A stretch of 64,000 bases of DNA from Sporosalibacterium faouarense (GTDB lineage Bacteria > Bacillota > Clostridia > Tissierellales > VENL01): contig NZ_JAETGO010000059.1 in the NCBI RefSeq assembly GCF_016765695.1, positions 1 through 64,000 on the forward strand, written 5' to 3'. The position numbers were made by a program, and so were the translations under genes. The notes beneath the pieces were generated by a model. The model was not told where the DNA came from. It did no database searches and saw nothing but the letters and a program-made list of their open reading frames with translations. How positions within the stretch are numbered: the stretch's first letter is position 1; every line of letters begins with the position of its first letter. Shown piece after piece: positions 53,781 through 62,694 of the stretch.

Positions 53781-55322
53781 GTGAAATTATTTGATTTGCT
53801 ACAAGCAGTCGATGTTGTTGAATCGTGGAACAAAAAGAATATCGATATTAGTGGTATAGCTTACCATTCAAAAAAAGTCGCTCCCGGAGATATTTTTGTT
53901 TGTATAAAGGGCTATAAAACAGATGGACATCGTTATGTAATGGGGGCAATAGCTAATGGAGCATCTGCCATTATCGTTGAAGACTATCAAGAAGGGTGGG
54001 ATATTCCTCAAATCAGAGTTGAAGATAGTCGCAAGGCATTAGCGGCATTAAGTGATGAATTCTATAACAATCCGTCAAAGGATATGAAGATTATTGGAAT
54101 TACTGCTACTAATGGGAAGACGACCACATCTTTTATGACTAATGCAATCCTAGAAGGTCATGGACTAAAAACTGGGCTTATAGGAACGGTAAAGGTTAAA
54201 ATAGGAGATAGCTATGAGCCTTCTAAACTAACCACACCAGAATCACTAGATTTGCACCATTACTTTGCTAAAATGAGAGACCAAGGTATAACTCATGTTA
54301 CCATGGAAGCATCATCTTCGGCTCTATATCTTAAAAGAGTAGGTAATGTCGATTTTGATATTGTGACTTTAAACAATATTAGTAGAGAGCATATTGACCT
54401 ACATGGTTCCTTTGAAGAATATTTTGAAAGTAAATCGAGCTTAATTAAGAATGCAGGACCAGATAAATGGGCCATACTGAACTTAGATTGCCCATATTCT
54501 TCATCTCTAATAGATAGTACACAGGCGCAAGTGTTAACTTTTGGCGTTGAGAGGAGAGATGGACATTTAGCATGTAAAAACTTAGATTTATCCACTGGTA
54601 GAGCAAAATTTACTGTAGAAATAGGTAGATCTTTTAAAGTAGGGAATATAAGATATGAGCCTAGGAGTTTTGATATTGAGCTTTCAGTTCCTGGATATCA
54701 TTCGGTTTATAATTCGATGGTAGCTATTTCAATTGGATTATTATGTGGTATTCCAATTTCTACTATACAAGAGAGTATAAAGAGTTTTAATGGAGTAGAG
54801 AGAAGATTTGAATTTATATTTGAAGAAGATTTTAAGATTATAGACGATCATTTTGCCAATAGTGGAAATATTGATGTAACTTTAGGGACATTGGATTTCA
54901 TGGACTATAATAATCTAAATTTAGTATATGCTATTAGAGGTGGACGAGGTCCAACTGTGAATAGAGAAAATGCTGAAACGATTGTTAAGTGGGCATCTAA
55001 GCTTGGAATATCAGAAATAGTAGCTACGCTAAGTAAATCTCATGTGACTGATAAGGATATAGTTACGGAAGAAGAGCTAGAAGTTTTTTTAGAAGTAATC
55101 TCTGATGCAGGTATTAAGGTTCAATTATATGAGGAGCTACCACAAGCTATATCCCATGCACTAAAAAATGTAGGGGATAATGATGTAGTTTTATTATCTG
55201 GATGTCAAGGAATGGATTATGGTGCTCAGATTGCATTGGAGCAGCTACACAAGTTGAGACCAGAGATAGATAAGAAGAGATTATTTGCACCTCTTGAAAA
55301 TAGAGTAGCAGGAATAATATAA
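53781..55322 (+). CDS. MurE-like Mur ligase with non-canonical C-terminal domain
   Basis: A 513-residue Mur ligase beginning at GTG 53781 (AGGGAG upstream). Residues 20-90 resemble the MurE UDP-sugar domain but DSR is HSK. The P-loop is GITATNGKTTTSF; NISREHIDLHGSFEEYFESKSSL holds the carbamylated-Lys region. Departures from MurE are many: MEASSSALYL for MEVSSHAL, GVERRFEF for VPGRME, and no DNPR amino-acid-specificity motif (the region reads ATLSKSHVTDKD). It should ligate an amino acid or amine to a carboxylate using ATP, but probably not as the cell's main MurE. It is paired with the ATP-grasp ligase. Confidence 0.78.
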   Translation: MKLFDLLQAVDVVESWNKKNIDISGIAYHSKKVAPGDIFVCIKGYKTDGHRYVMGAIANGASAIIVEDYQEGWDIPQIRVEDSRKALAALSDEFYNNPSKDMKIIGITATNGKTTTSFMTNAILEGHGLKTGLIGTVKVKIGDSYEPSKLTTPESLDLHHYFAKMRDQGITHVTMEASSSALYLKRVGNVDFDIVTLNNISREHIDLHGSFEEYFESKSSLIKNAGPDKWAILNLDCPYSSSLIDSTQAQVLTFGVERRDGHLACKNLDLSTGRAKFTVEIGRSFKVGNIRYEPRSFDIELSVPGYHSVYNSMVAISIGLLCGIPISTIQESIKSFNGVERRFEFIFEEDFKIIDDHFANSGNIDVTLGTLDFMDYNNLNLVYAIRGGRGPTVNRENAETIVKWASKLGISEIVATLSKSHVTDKDIVTEEELEVFLEVISDAGIKVQLYEELPQAISHALKNVGDNDVVLLSGCQGMDYGAQIALEQLHKLRPEIDKKRLFAPLENRVAGII

Positions 55323-55326
55323 ATTT

Positions 55327-55357
55327 AAAAGATGATCATTTAGTGATCATCTTTTTT
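55327..55357 (+). terminator. Hairpin terminator of the ligase pair
   Basis: AAAAGATGATCA pairs with TGATCATCTTTT around five bases, followed by TT. It lies five bases after the Mur-ligase stop. Confidence 0.9.
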
Positions 55358-55534
55358 GTTACCGCATAGATGTGTTTAGATTAATATATATAATGGTAAA
55401 AAATATATAAGATGCTTTTGTAAAAAAAGAACGATAAAAAGTTATTTCAGTTTTTGAGACAACACATATAAGTGTATAATATAGAATATAAAGAATATAT
55501 AAAGTCAAAAAATAAGTATCTAAGGAGGAAAAGT

Positions 55535-56290
55535 ATGAAATTAATTTCATGGAACGTAAATGGTTTAAGGGCTTGTGTACGCAAAGGCTTTATGGATTAT
55601 TTCAAAGACATAAATGCAGATGTATTTTGTGTTCAAGAAATTAAATTGCAAGAAGGACAAATAGAATTAGACTTGGAAGGATATGAACAATATTGGAATT
55701 ATGCAGTTAAGAAAGGATATTCAGGAACAGCAGTATTTACTAAGAAGAAGCCCTTATCTGTAAAATATGGGGTAGGTATTGAGGAACATGAACAAGAAGG
55801 AAGAGTTATAACATTGGAATTCAAAGAGTTTTTCTTAGTAAATGTATATACGCCAAATGCTCAAAGAGGTTTAGCTAGATTGGAGTATAGAATGACATGG
55901 GAAAATGTGTTTAGAGAATACTTAATGGAGTTGGATGCAAAGAAACCTGTTATCCTTTGCGGAGACTTAAATGTAGCTCACAATGAAATAGACTTAAAGA
56001 ATCCAAAATCCAATAAGAAAAATGCTGGTTTCTCAGATGAAGAGAGGGGAAAGATGACTGAATTATTAGGGACTGGATTTACAGATACATTTAGATACTT
56101 ATATCCTGATAAGGAAGAAGCTTACTCCTGGTGGTCATATATGAGAAAGGCAAGGGAGAGGAACTCTGGATGGAGAATTGACTATTTTATTGTATCTGAA
56201 AGGTTAAATGACAAAATTGTTGATTCAGAAATTCATTCAGAAATAATGGGAAGTGACCATTGTCCAGTAGCATTAGAAATAAATCTATAA
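55535..56290 (+). CDS. xth: Exodeoxyribonuclease III
   Basis: A 251-residue ExoIII/AP endonuclease. Diagnostic motifs are ISWNVNGLRA, CVQEIKLQ (metal Glu), VNVYTPNAQRGL, CGDLNVAHNEIDLKNP and the terminal GSDHCPVALEI with Asp-His dyad. It cleaves AP sites and degrades 3' ends in base excision repair. ATG 55535 has AAGGAGG; an upstream open frame to 55472 lacks a start signal. Confidence 0.95.
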   Translation: MKLISWNVNGLRACVRKGFMDYFKDINADVFCVQEIKLQEGQIELDLEGYEQYWNYAVKKGYSGTAVFTKKKPLSVKYGVGIEEHEQEGRVITLEFKEFFLVNVYTPNAQRGLARLEYRMTWENVFREYLMELDAKKPVILCGDLNVAHNEIDLKNPKSNKKNAGFSDEERGKMTELLGTGFTDTFRYLYPDKEEAYSWWSYMRKARERNSGWRIDYFIVSERLNDKIVDSEIHSEIMGSDHCPVALEINL

Positions 56291-56355
56291 AAAAATATAA
56301 AATATGAGCTAAAATCATTGCTTTAATTGTATTAAGAGAGTGAGGTTATTAATCT

Positions 56356-57222
56356 ATGAGTTATAAGAAATCTATAATAGAAAATATAAAAAAAAGAATA
56401 TCTGATAGAACCTTCGAGAGTAAGGAAATAACTGAAGAGCATTATGATTTAATAAAAAACTATATTAGTGAAGAAAAGAACTTGATTAGTCCTTTGGGAA
56501 ACAGAATTAAATTTGAATTAATTGATGTTAAAGATAATAATACTGGTAAAGGTTTAAAAATAGGAACATATGGAATTATAAAAAATCCACAGGCTTATAT
56601 TGCTGGAATAACAAAAAAAGATAAAATATCATTAATTGAGTTTGGTTATATTTTTGAAAAATTAGTTTTGTTTTTAACTGAATTAGGAATAGGAACATGC
56701 TGGTTAGGAGGAACTTTTACTAGAGATTCCTTTGAAAGGGAAATTGAGTATAAAAGTGATGAGATAATACCTTGCGTGACGCCAATAGGGTATCCTAAAA
56801 ACAAAAAAAGACTTTTAGAAAAGACAATGAGAGCATTAGTTAAGGCCAATAATAGAAAGGATTGGGAATCGCTTTTTTATGACAATGATTTCAACTCACC
56901 ATTGAGTAAGGAAAATTCAGATATATATGCTGTTCCGATAGAGATGGTAAGATTAGGTCCGTCTGCATCCAACAAGCAACCTTGGAGAATTGTACTTTCT
57001 AAAGATAGAAAAAACTGCCATTTTTATCTCGAACATACTCCAAATTATGGTGGAAGTAAGATGGGGTTTGATATGCAAGTGATAGATATGGGAATAGCTA
57101 TGTGCCATTTTGATTTAACTTGTAGAGAATTAAATATGGATGGTGAATGGAAGATTGATAATCCTAATATAACTTTACCAAAGGAGAATATGGAATACAT
57201 GATCAGCTGGCACTTAAATTAA
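56356..57222 (+). CDS. Nitroreductase family protein (TM1586 type)
   Basis: A 288-residue FMN-dependent nitroreductase-like protein. It differs from classical nitroreductases and resembles the TM1586-type putative nitroreductases: SDRTFESKEITEEH near the N-terminus, LTELGIGTCWLGGTFTRDSF, then RLGPSASNKQPWRIV near residue 200 for FMN binding. Its substrate is unknown. The ATG has TGAGGT upstream. It stands between xth and msrA, each with its own ribosome site and spacing. Confidence 0.82.
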   Translation: MSYKKSIIENIKKRISDRTFESKEITEEHYDLIKNYISEEKNLISPLGNRIKFELIDVKDNNTGKGLKIGTYGIIKNPQAYIAGITKKDKISLIEFGYIFEKLVLFLTELGIGTCWLGGTFTRDSFEREIEYKSDEIIPCVTPIGYPKNKKRLLEKTMRALVKANNRKDWESLFYDNDFNSPLSKENSDIYAVPIEMVRLGPSASNKQPWRIVLSKDRKNCHFYLEHTPNYGGSKMGFDMQVIDMGIAMCHFDLTCRELNMDGEWKIDNPNITLPKENMEYMISWHLN

Positions 57223-57354
57223 GGGAAATAATTGCGTAGTATAATAAATATTGTCTATGAACTAATTTCATTAGAGAACATTAGATATTGTAGATTGGTT
57301 TATATGATTATATAATATGGGTAATTTTAAATAATTTTATAGGGGGTTATTCCC

Positions 57355-57921
57355 ATGAATGAAGTTAATGAAAAAAATCAATATGAAACTGCCATATTTG
57401 CTGGTGGATGCTTTTGGTGTATGGTTTCTCCTTTTCATGTCTTAGATGGAATAATTGAAGTTAAGGCAGGTTATACAGGAGGCCATATAAAGAATCCTAC
57501 ATATGAGGATGTAAAATCTCAAAAATCAGGACATTATGAAGTGGTTAGAATAACTTATGATCCTAAAGTAATAAGTTATAATAAGCTATTAAAGGCTTAT
57601 TGGTTACAAGTGGATCCAACTGATGATGAAGGTCAATTTCATGACAGGGGACCATCATATAGAACGGCTATTTTCTATACAACAGAAGAACAAAGGGAAA
57701 AAGCGGAAGAATCTAGGAAGGATATTGAGGAGTCTGGTAGATTTTCTGACCCAATAGTAACTAAAATACTTCCTGCGGTTATCTTCTATGAAGCAGAGGA
57801 ATATCATCAAGATTTTTATAAAAAAGAACCTGATATTTATAAGGATGATAGAAAAATTTCAGGGAGAGATGAGTTTATAAAAAAATATTGGGGAGATGAA
57901 TATTGGGAAATATTTGAATAG
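57355..57921 (+). CDS. msrA: Peptide-methionine (S)-S-oxide reductase
   Basis: The catalytic motif is AGGCFWCMV with Cys19 as nucleophile and Cys22 as a probable resolving cysteine (GCFWC). GYTGGHIKNPTYEDV, QFHDRGPSYRTAIFY and the final EEYHQDFYKKEP are family signatures. The protein has 188 residues, without MsrB. It repairs oxidised methionine with thioredoxin. GGGGG lies eight bases before ATG 57355. Cys (not Sec) occupies the active site. Confidence 0.95.
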   Translation: MNEVNEKNQYETAIFAGGCFWCMVSPFHVLDGIIEVKAGYTGGHIKNPTYEDVKSQKSGHYEVVRITYDPKVISYNKLLKAYWLQVDPTDDEGQFHDRGPSYRTAIFYTTEEQREKAEESRKDIEESGRFSDPIVTKILPAVIFYEAEEYHQDFYKKEPDIYKDDRKISGRDEFIKKYWGDEYWEIFE

Positions 57922-57931
57922 ACAACTAATT

Positions 57932-57962
57932 AAGAGCATCATGTGGTGCTTTTGATTTTTTT
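57932..57962 (+). terminator. Weak hairpin terminator
   Basis: AGCATCA and TGGTGCT form a short stem around TG (one G-T pair) and are followed by TTTGATTTTTTTG. It ends the msrA transcript. Confidence 0.6.
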
Positions 57963-58017
57963 GTGATATAAATATTAATGAGTGAAAGAATATAATATAA
58001 AAGAAGGAGGAATAAAA

Positions 58018-59127
58018 ATGATAAATCAAGATAGGATAGTTAAGGAATTTATGAAGTATGTTCAGATAGATAGTCCAACGAAGAATGAGAAGGCATTTGC
58101 AGAATTTATAAGTAAAGAATTAGAAGAATTAGGAGCAGAAATATACATAGATGATGCAGGTGAAAAATCAGGATGCAATACAGGAAATGTTATAGCAAAG
58201 CTAAAAGGAAGTAAAGATGTTGATGCAATACTTTTTAGTTGTCATATGGATACTGTTTCTCCAAGTATTGGAATTAAGCCAATAATAAAAGGAGATGCAA
58301 TATATTCTGATGGAACAACTATTTTAGGAGCAGACGATAAAGCGGGGATAGCTGCTATCTTGGAGGCCTTGAAAGTAATTAAAGAAGAAAATGTTGAGCA
58401 TGGACCTATTGAAATTGTATTTAGTGTATATGAAGAAGGTGGCTTATTTGGAGCTAAGAACTTGGACTATGGAAAATTAGAATCTAAAAAAGCTATTGTA
58501 TTAGATAGTGGTGGAGATCCAGGAGAAATAATTATCCAAGGACCTGCACAAGATAAAATAGATGTAAAGGTTATAGGTAAGCCAGCCCATGCTGGTGTTG
58601 CACCAGAGGAAGGAATAAGTGCTATAAATGTTGCAGCCCATGCAATAAGTAAAATGAAATTATTAAGAGTGGATAAAGAGACTACTGCAAATATTGGAAT
58701 AATTGAAGGTGGCAATGCTACAAATATAGTAACGCCTGAAGTAAATATTAAAGCTGAAGCTAGAAGTCTTAGTAATGAAAAACTAGACAATCAAACAGCC
58801 CATATGGTTAAGTGTTTTGAAGATACTGCAAATGAATATAATACAAAAGTAGAGATTGAAACATCAAGAATGTATGGAGCTTTTACCATAGATGAAGGCG
58901 ATGAACTTGTAAAACTTGTAAAAAATGCTTGTGAGAATATAGGAATAAAATCTTTCACTAATTCCACAGGAGGCGGTAGTGATACAAATATACTTAATGG
59001 CAATGGTATTAAGGCTCTGAACTTAGGTATAGGAGAAAGAAAACCACATACATTAGAAGAACATATTTATATTAAAGACTTAGTTAATTCATCAAAATTG
59101 GTATTGGAAATTATTAAGTCAATATAG
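58018..59127 (+). CDS. PepT-like M20 family peptidase
   Basis: A 369-residue M20 metallopeptidase close to the PepT-like group. Metal and catalytic motifs are SCHMDTVSPS (His, Asp), LGADDKAGIAAIL (bridging Asp), EEGGLFGAK (catalytic Glu pair) and the closing GIGERKPHTLEEH. The dimerisation lid is inserted at about 175-290 (KPAHAGVAPEEG). It probably trims tri- or dipeptides in the cytoplasm. ATG 58018 follows AAGGAGG by seven bases; an in-frame GTG at 57982 lacks a site. Confidence 0.88.
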   Translation: MINQDRIVKEFMKYVQIDSPTKNEKAFAEFISKELEELGAEIYIDDAGEKSGCNTGNVIAKLKGSKDVDAILFSCHMDTVSPSIGIKPIIKGDAIYSDGTTILGADDKAGIAAILEALKVIKEENVEHGPIEIVFSVYEEGGLFGAKNLDYGKLESKKAIVLDSGGDPGEIIIQGPAQDKIDVKVIGKPAHAGVAPEEGISAINVAAHAISKMKLLRVDKETTANIGIIEGGNATNIVTPEVNIKAEARSLSNEKLDNQTAHMVKCFEDTANEYNTKVEIETSRMYGAFTIDEGDELVKLVKNACENIGIKSFTNSTGGGSDTNILNGNGIKALNLGIGERKPHTLEEHIYIKDLVNSSKLVLEIIKSI

Positions 59128-59133
59128 TGAGGG

Positions 59134-59160
59134 TAAGCTAGGATTAAATCCTAGCTTATT
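59134..59160 (+). terminator. Palindromic terminator
   Basis: TAAGCTAGGATT and AATCCTAGCTTA form a perfect stem around a single A, followed by TTTAC. It lies six bases after the peptidase stop. Confidence 0.7.
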
Positions 59161-59385
59161 TACTATGTATCCTTAATTTCAAGACTCTATGCATAATAAA
59201 AAGGAAATATATGTATTTGAAGAAAAAATTGGAAATTTCTTCTCGATTACTATATAATTGTCTTTGGTGATAGTAGTAAAAAAATATGATGTATTAATAT
59301 TATGTATACTAATATTTGTTTAATAACTTGGGGGGATTGATTAACTACATTTTATTTGGTACTGCGAATGTAATGGGGGTATATT

Positions 59386-60936
59386 ATGAGTACTAAGCTA
59401 CAAATCAAGCGGGAAAGAGTGTTTTCATTTCTAAAAATTAAGCATAATACAATAATAGATGTGAATGAAAGTTTCTTAGATCTAACAGGATATTTTAAAA
59501 GTGAAATTCTTGGGGAAGATTTTAAAGAGTTCTGTGTTGAGAAATTAAGATTGACATTCGATATTATAAGCTTGACAAGGGGAATAAAAAGGACAAAAGG
59601 TTTTTTATTTACTAAAGATTTAAAACCAAGGGAAATATTTGTTTATTGCAATTCTATTGGTGAGAGTGGGAAAATTAAAACCTTTGTATTTAAGGAACTA
59701 AGGGATACTACTATAGAAGAAAAGTTTCCTTATATCGATCAATTGTATTCATACAATGTATCAGGAGTGGCTATATTTGCAATAACACCTGATATTGTTT
59801 TGTTAAAAGCAAATGAAACCTTCTTAGATTTTCTTGATAATCCTTTTAATAAAAAAGAAAATTCTATAGGAAAAAAAATTCATGAAATTATAACAGGTTG
59901 GCAGGGAAGTTCATCAGAAAGAATATGGAAAAAAGTAATAAGGACAGGGGAGTATTTTTATCTAGATGAGTATAGATATGATAGATTTGACAGGGGAGTA
60001 ACATACTGGAAAGTTACACTAATGCCTATTAAGATTGAAGGAAAGGTAAAATTTGTAATTGAAATGACTGAAGAAATAACTGAAAGGGTTATAAATAGAA
60101 AAAGGATAGTAGATCAAGCATTAATGATAAAAAAGCAAAGAGATGAACTCGAGGCTTCATTAAAAATGAAGGATGAATTTCTTACTATTGTTTCTCATGA
60201 GTTTAAAACTCCTTTAAATGTTATAAATTCGGCCGTCCAAGTTATGGAATTGGTATGTGGTAATGAATTATCTGACAAAGCTGTAGACTTCTTAGATAAA
60301 ATAAAACAAAACACCCTAAGACAGCTTAGGTTAGTTAATAATGTTTTAGACATGACAAAAATTAATAATGGGAAAATCATATTAAATAAAGAGAATATAG
60401 ATATTGTTTACTTTACTGAAACTATAACTCAATCTGCTCGTTCATATGCTAAGCAAAAAGGAATAGAGGTGTCATTTGACGCAAAGGTTAAACAAATTAT
60501 AATTGGAATTGATGACGAAAAATATGAAAGAATTCTTCTGAACCTTTTGTCTAATGCAATCAAGTTTACTACTGTAGGAGGAAAAATTTTTGTAACTGTA
60601 AGTCAACTAAAGGATAAGGTTTTCATAGAAGTTGAGGATACGGGTACGGGTGTACCAGAAGATAAACAAGAAGCCATTTTTGAACGCTTTGGTCAAGTTG
60701 ATAACTCCTTAAGTAGGCAGGCTGAAGGGACAGGGATAGGACTATCATTGGTTAAAGCTCTCGTACAAGCTATGGATGGGTCAATTTTATTAAATAGTAT
60801 GGAAGGTAAAGGGAGTAGATTTACTGTATCATTACCATTAGTCAGACTAGAAACTGATAATTGCGAAAACGTTAGGCTAGATGATTTTCGCTTAACACAG
60901 GCAATTAAGACGGAGTTTTCAGATATTTATCTATAA
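59386..60936 (+). CDS. PAS-domain sensor histidine kinase
   Basis: A soluble 516-residue kinase without TM segments. Two PAS-like regions occupy roughly 15-110 (IIDVNESFLDLTGYFKSEILGEDF) and 120-240. HisKA has the phospho-acceptor His271 in VSHEFKTPLNV. The ATPase lobe follows: NLLSNAIKFT (N box), EDTGTGVPEDKQ (G1), GQVDNS and GTGIGLSLVKALV (G2). No response regulator gene is next to it, so it is an orphan kinase. Such soluble kinases in spore-formers can feed Spo0F/Spo0A; that is a guess. Upstream lies 258 bases with no element recognised. Confidence 0.9.
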   Translation: MSTKLQIKRERVFSFLKIKHNTIIDVNESFLDLTGYFKSEILGEDFKEFCVEKLRLTFDIISLTRGIKRTKGFLFTKDLKPREIFVYCNSIGESGKIKTFVFKELRDTTIEEKFPYIDQLYSYNVSGVAIFAITPDIVLLKANETFLDFLDNPFNKKENSIGKKIHEIITGWQGSSSERIWKKVIRTGEYFYLDEYRYDRFDRGVTYWKVTLMPIKIEGKVKFVIEMTEEITERVINRKRIVDQALMIKKQRDELEASLKMKDEFLTIVSHEFKTPLNVINSAVQVMELVCGNELSDKAVDFLDKIKQNTLRQLRLVNNVLDMTKINNGKIILNKENIDIVYFTETITQSARSYAKQKGIEVSFDAKVKQIIIGIDDEKYERILLNLLSNAIKFTTVGGKIFVTVSQLKDKVFIEVEDTGTGVPEDKQEAIFERFGQVDNSLSRQAEGTGIGLSLVKALVQAMDGSILLNSMEGKGSRFTVSLPLVRLETDNCENVRLDDFRLTQAIKTEFSDIYL

Positions 60937-61043
60937 TATTAGATTGAGCTTTTTCTATTGAAACAATGAAATATATATTATGATTACTCTATACTAGTTT
61001 TGTACAAGCCATTTTGCTATTATATATTTTGGAGGTGGATTAC

Positions 61044-62162
61044 TTGGAAACCTATGCTATGCCTATTAAAACAGCATTTTTAACATTTCCTATTTTGGCT
61101 CTTGTATTTACACTTCCTTTTCTTATTTATCAATTTCGAAAATATAAGTATGTAAATAGACTAAGGGCATTTATACTTTATTCTATGCTATTATATCTTT
61201 TAGTTAGTTTTTATCTTGTAATACTTCCATTACCAGCAAATAGAGATACTAGTAGCTTAATGAATGGTAGTATACAATATTTTCAATTAAGACCTTTTAA
61301 CTTTATTTCAGAAATAGGCAGGAGTAACACAATAAGTTTAGGTGATTTTAATAGCTATATTGGCTTAATGAAAAAAAGCGTTTTTTTCCAAGCTGCTTTT
61401 AATGGAATTTTATTATTACCACTGGGAGTATATTTAAGATATTATTTTAAGAAGGGCTTAGTGGAATCAGTTATAACAGTATTTCTGGTTTCATTATTCT
61501 TTGAAGTAACTCAATTAACTGGACTGTATACAATTTATAATTATCCTTATAGAGTTTTTGATGTAGATGATTTAATTCTAAATACCTTTGGAGGATTACT
61601 TGGATATATTATTTCACCAGCTTTTACTTTCTTCCTTCCAAAATCAGATAATCTTGATAAGAATGTGGACTTAAAGGAAATGAAGGTGGGTTATGTAAGA
61701 AGGTTTATAGCATTTTTGGTAGACTGGTTTTTAATAATTTTTGTCATTTCTTTTGTGCCTATTGAAAAAGAATACATGATATTTGTTTATGCATTAGTGG
61801 TTTTTGTTTATTTTATTGTAATAACTTATTTTACTAGAGGAAAAACACTAGGGAAATCACTAGTTAAGATAAAAGTAAAAGGAAATAATGATAAATTGTT
61901 TTTTATTAGATTATTTGTCCGATATAGCTTTCTGTATTATGGTTTTTTTGGACTAAACTATTTGCTCATTAAAGGACTAGCGTTTATGAATGATGGGATA
62001 ATAAAAATATTGTTATTAAGTTTTATAATTCTAGTAAATATTGTTTTTATGGTACACGGAGTCTTAAAACTAGCAGAAAAAGATAATAGATTGTTTTACG
62101 AAAGAATTAGTAATACCAAAAACGTGATTGAAGTAGACAATAAACGGAAAGAAGTGACATAA
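61044..62162 (+). CDS. VanZ family protein with C-terminal RDD domain
   Basis: TTG 61044 has GGAGG nine bases upstream and gives 372 residues. Residues 1-200 hold VanZ-like TM segments with the conserved NGILLLPLGVYLRYYF, FEVTQLTG and FDVDDLILNTFGG motifs. Residues 220-350 are an RDD domain (VRRFIAFLVDWFLI; TRGKTLGKSLVKIKV; RLFVRYSFLYYG). The VanZ part is linked with low-level teicoplanin resistance in enterococci. Fusion to RDD is common in Firmicutes. Function in the membrane is unknown. Confidence 0.85.
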   Translation: METYAMPIKTAFLTFPILALVFTLPFLIYQFRKYKYVNRLRAFILYSMLLYLLVSFYLVILPLPANRDTSSLMNGSIQYFQLRPFNFISEIGRSNTISLGDFNSYIGLMKKSVFFQAAFNGILLLPLGVYLRYYFKKGLVESVITVFLVSLFFEVTQLTGLYTIYNYPYRVFDVDDLILNTFGGLLGYIISPAFTFFLPKSDNLDKNVDLKEMKVGYVRRFIAFLVDWFLIIFVISFVPIEKEYMIFVYALVVFVYFIVITYFTRGKTLGKSLVKIKVKGNNDKLFFIRLFVRYSFLYYGFFGLNYLLIKGLAFMNDGIIKILLLSFIILVNIVFMVHGVLKLAEKDNRLFYERISNTKNVIEVDNKRKEVT

Positions 62163-62579
62163 ATGTATTATATCTCAATGATTATAGTAATTGCAGCATC
62201 AGTTTTGTATCATATTTCGCAGAAATCAATTGGAGAAAATGTAAGTCCTATTATTTCGATGATAGTGACTTATATTGTAGCTTTAGTATTATCACTTATA
62301 GCTTTGATATTCTTTCCCAGTAAGGATATAGTGAGTTCTGTAAAAGAGCTGAATTGGGCGAGTTATGTTCTTGGAATATCGGTGTTTGCAATTGAGATTG
62401 GTTTCTTATTAGTTTATAGAAGTGGTTGGAGTATTAATGTTACAGCATTATTTTCCAATATAATAACTACAATAATTTTAATTTTTATTGGAATATATTT
62501 ATTAAAAGAGCAAATATCTCCAGTTAATATGGTAGGAATAGGATTAAGTATCATTGGATTAATACTAATGCAAAAGTAA
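62163..62579 (+). CDS. Half-size DMT (EamA) transporter
   Basis: A 138-residue protein with four to five hydrophobic segments that equals one EamA unit, ending in PVNMVGIGLSIIGLILMQK, the usual EamA closure. It starts directly after the VanZ-RDD stop, with GAAGTGAC as a poor ribosome site, so translation is probably coupled. Half-size DMT proteins act as dimers, as do SMR-type exporters. Substrate unknown. Confidence 0.8.
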   Translation: MYYISMIIVIAASVLYHISQKSIGENVSPIISMIVTYIVALVLSLIALIFFPSKDIVSSVKELNWASYVLGISVFAIEIGFLLVYRSGWSINVTALFSNIITTIILIFIGIYLLKEQISPVNMVGIGLSIIGLILMQK

Positions 62580-62694
62580 TAATATAATAGATATTTTTTA
62601 CACTAAACACACATACTATCATTAGAGAGTTATATTATGAAGTGATTATTCTTTAATCTACTTAAAAATAAAACTCCGAAAGGAATGAAGCAAG

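Noticed and set aside
47531-55322. Envelope gene cluster as one biosynthetic operon (LTA synthase, deacetylase, nucleotidase, ATP-grasp, Mur ligase)
   Set aside because: Directions differ, terminators at 52130 and long gaps separate the genes, so only the ATP-grasp/Mur ligase pair can be treated as a unit.
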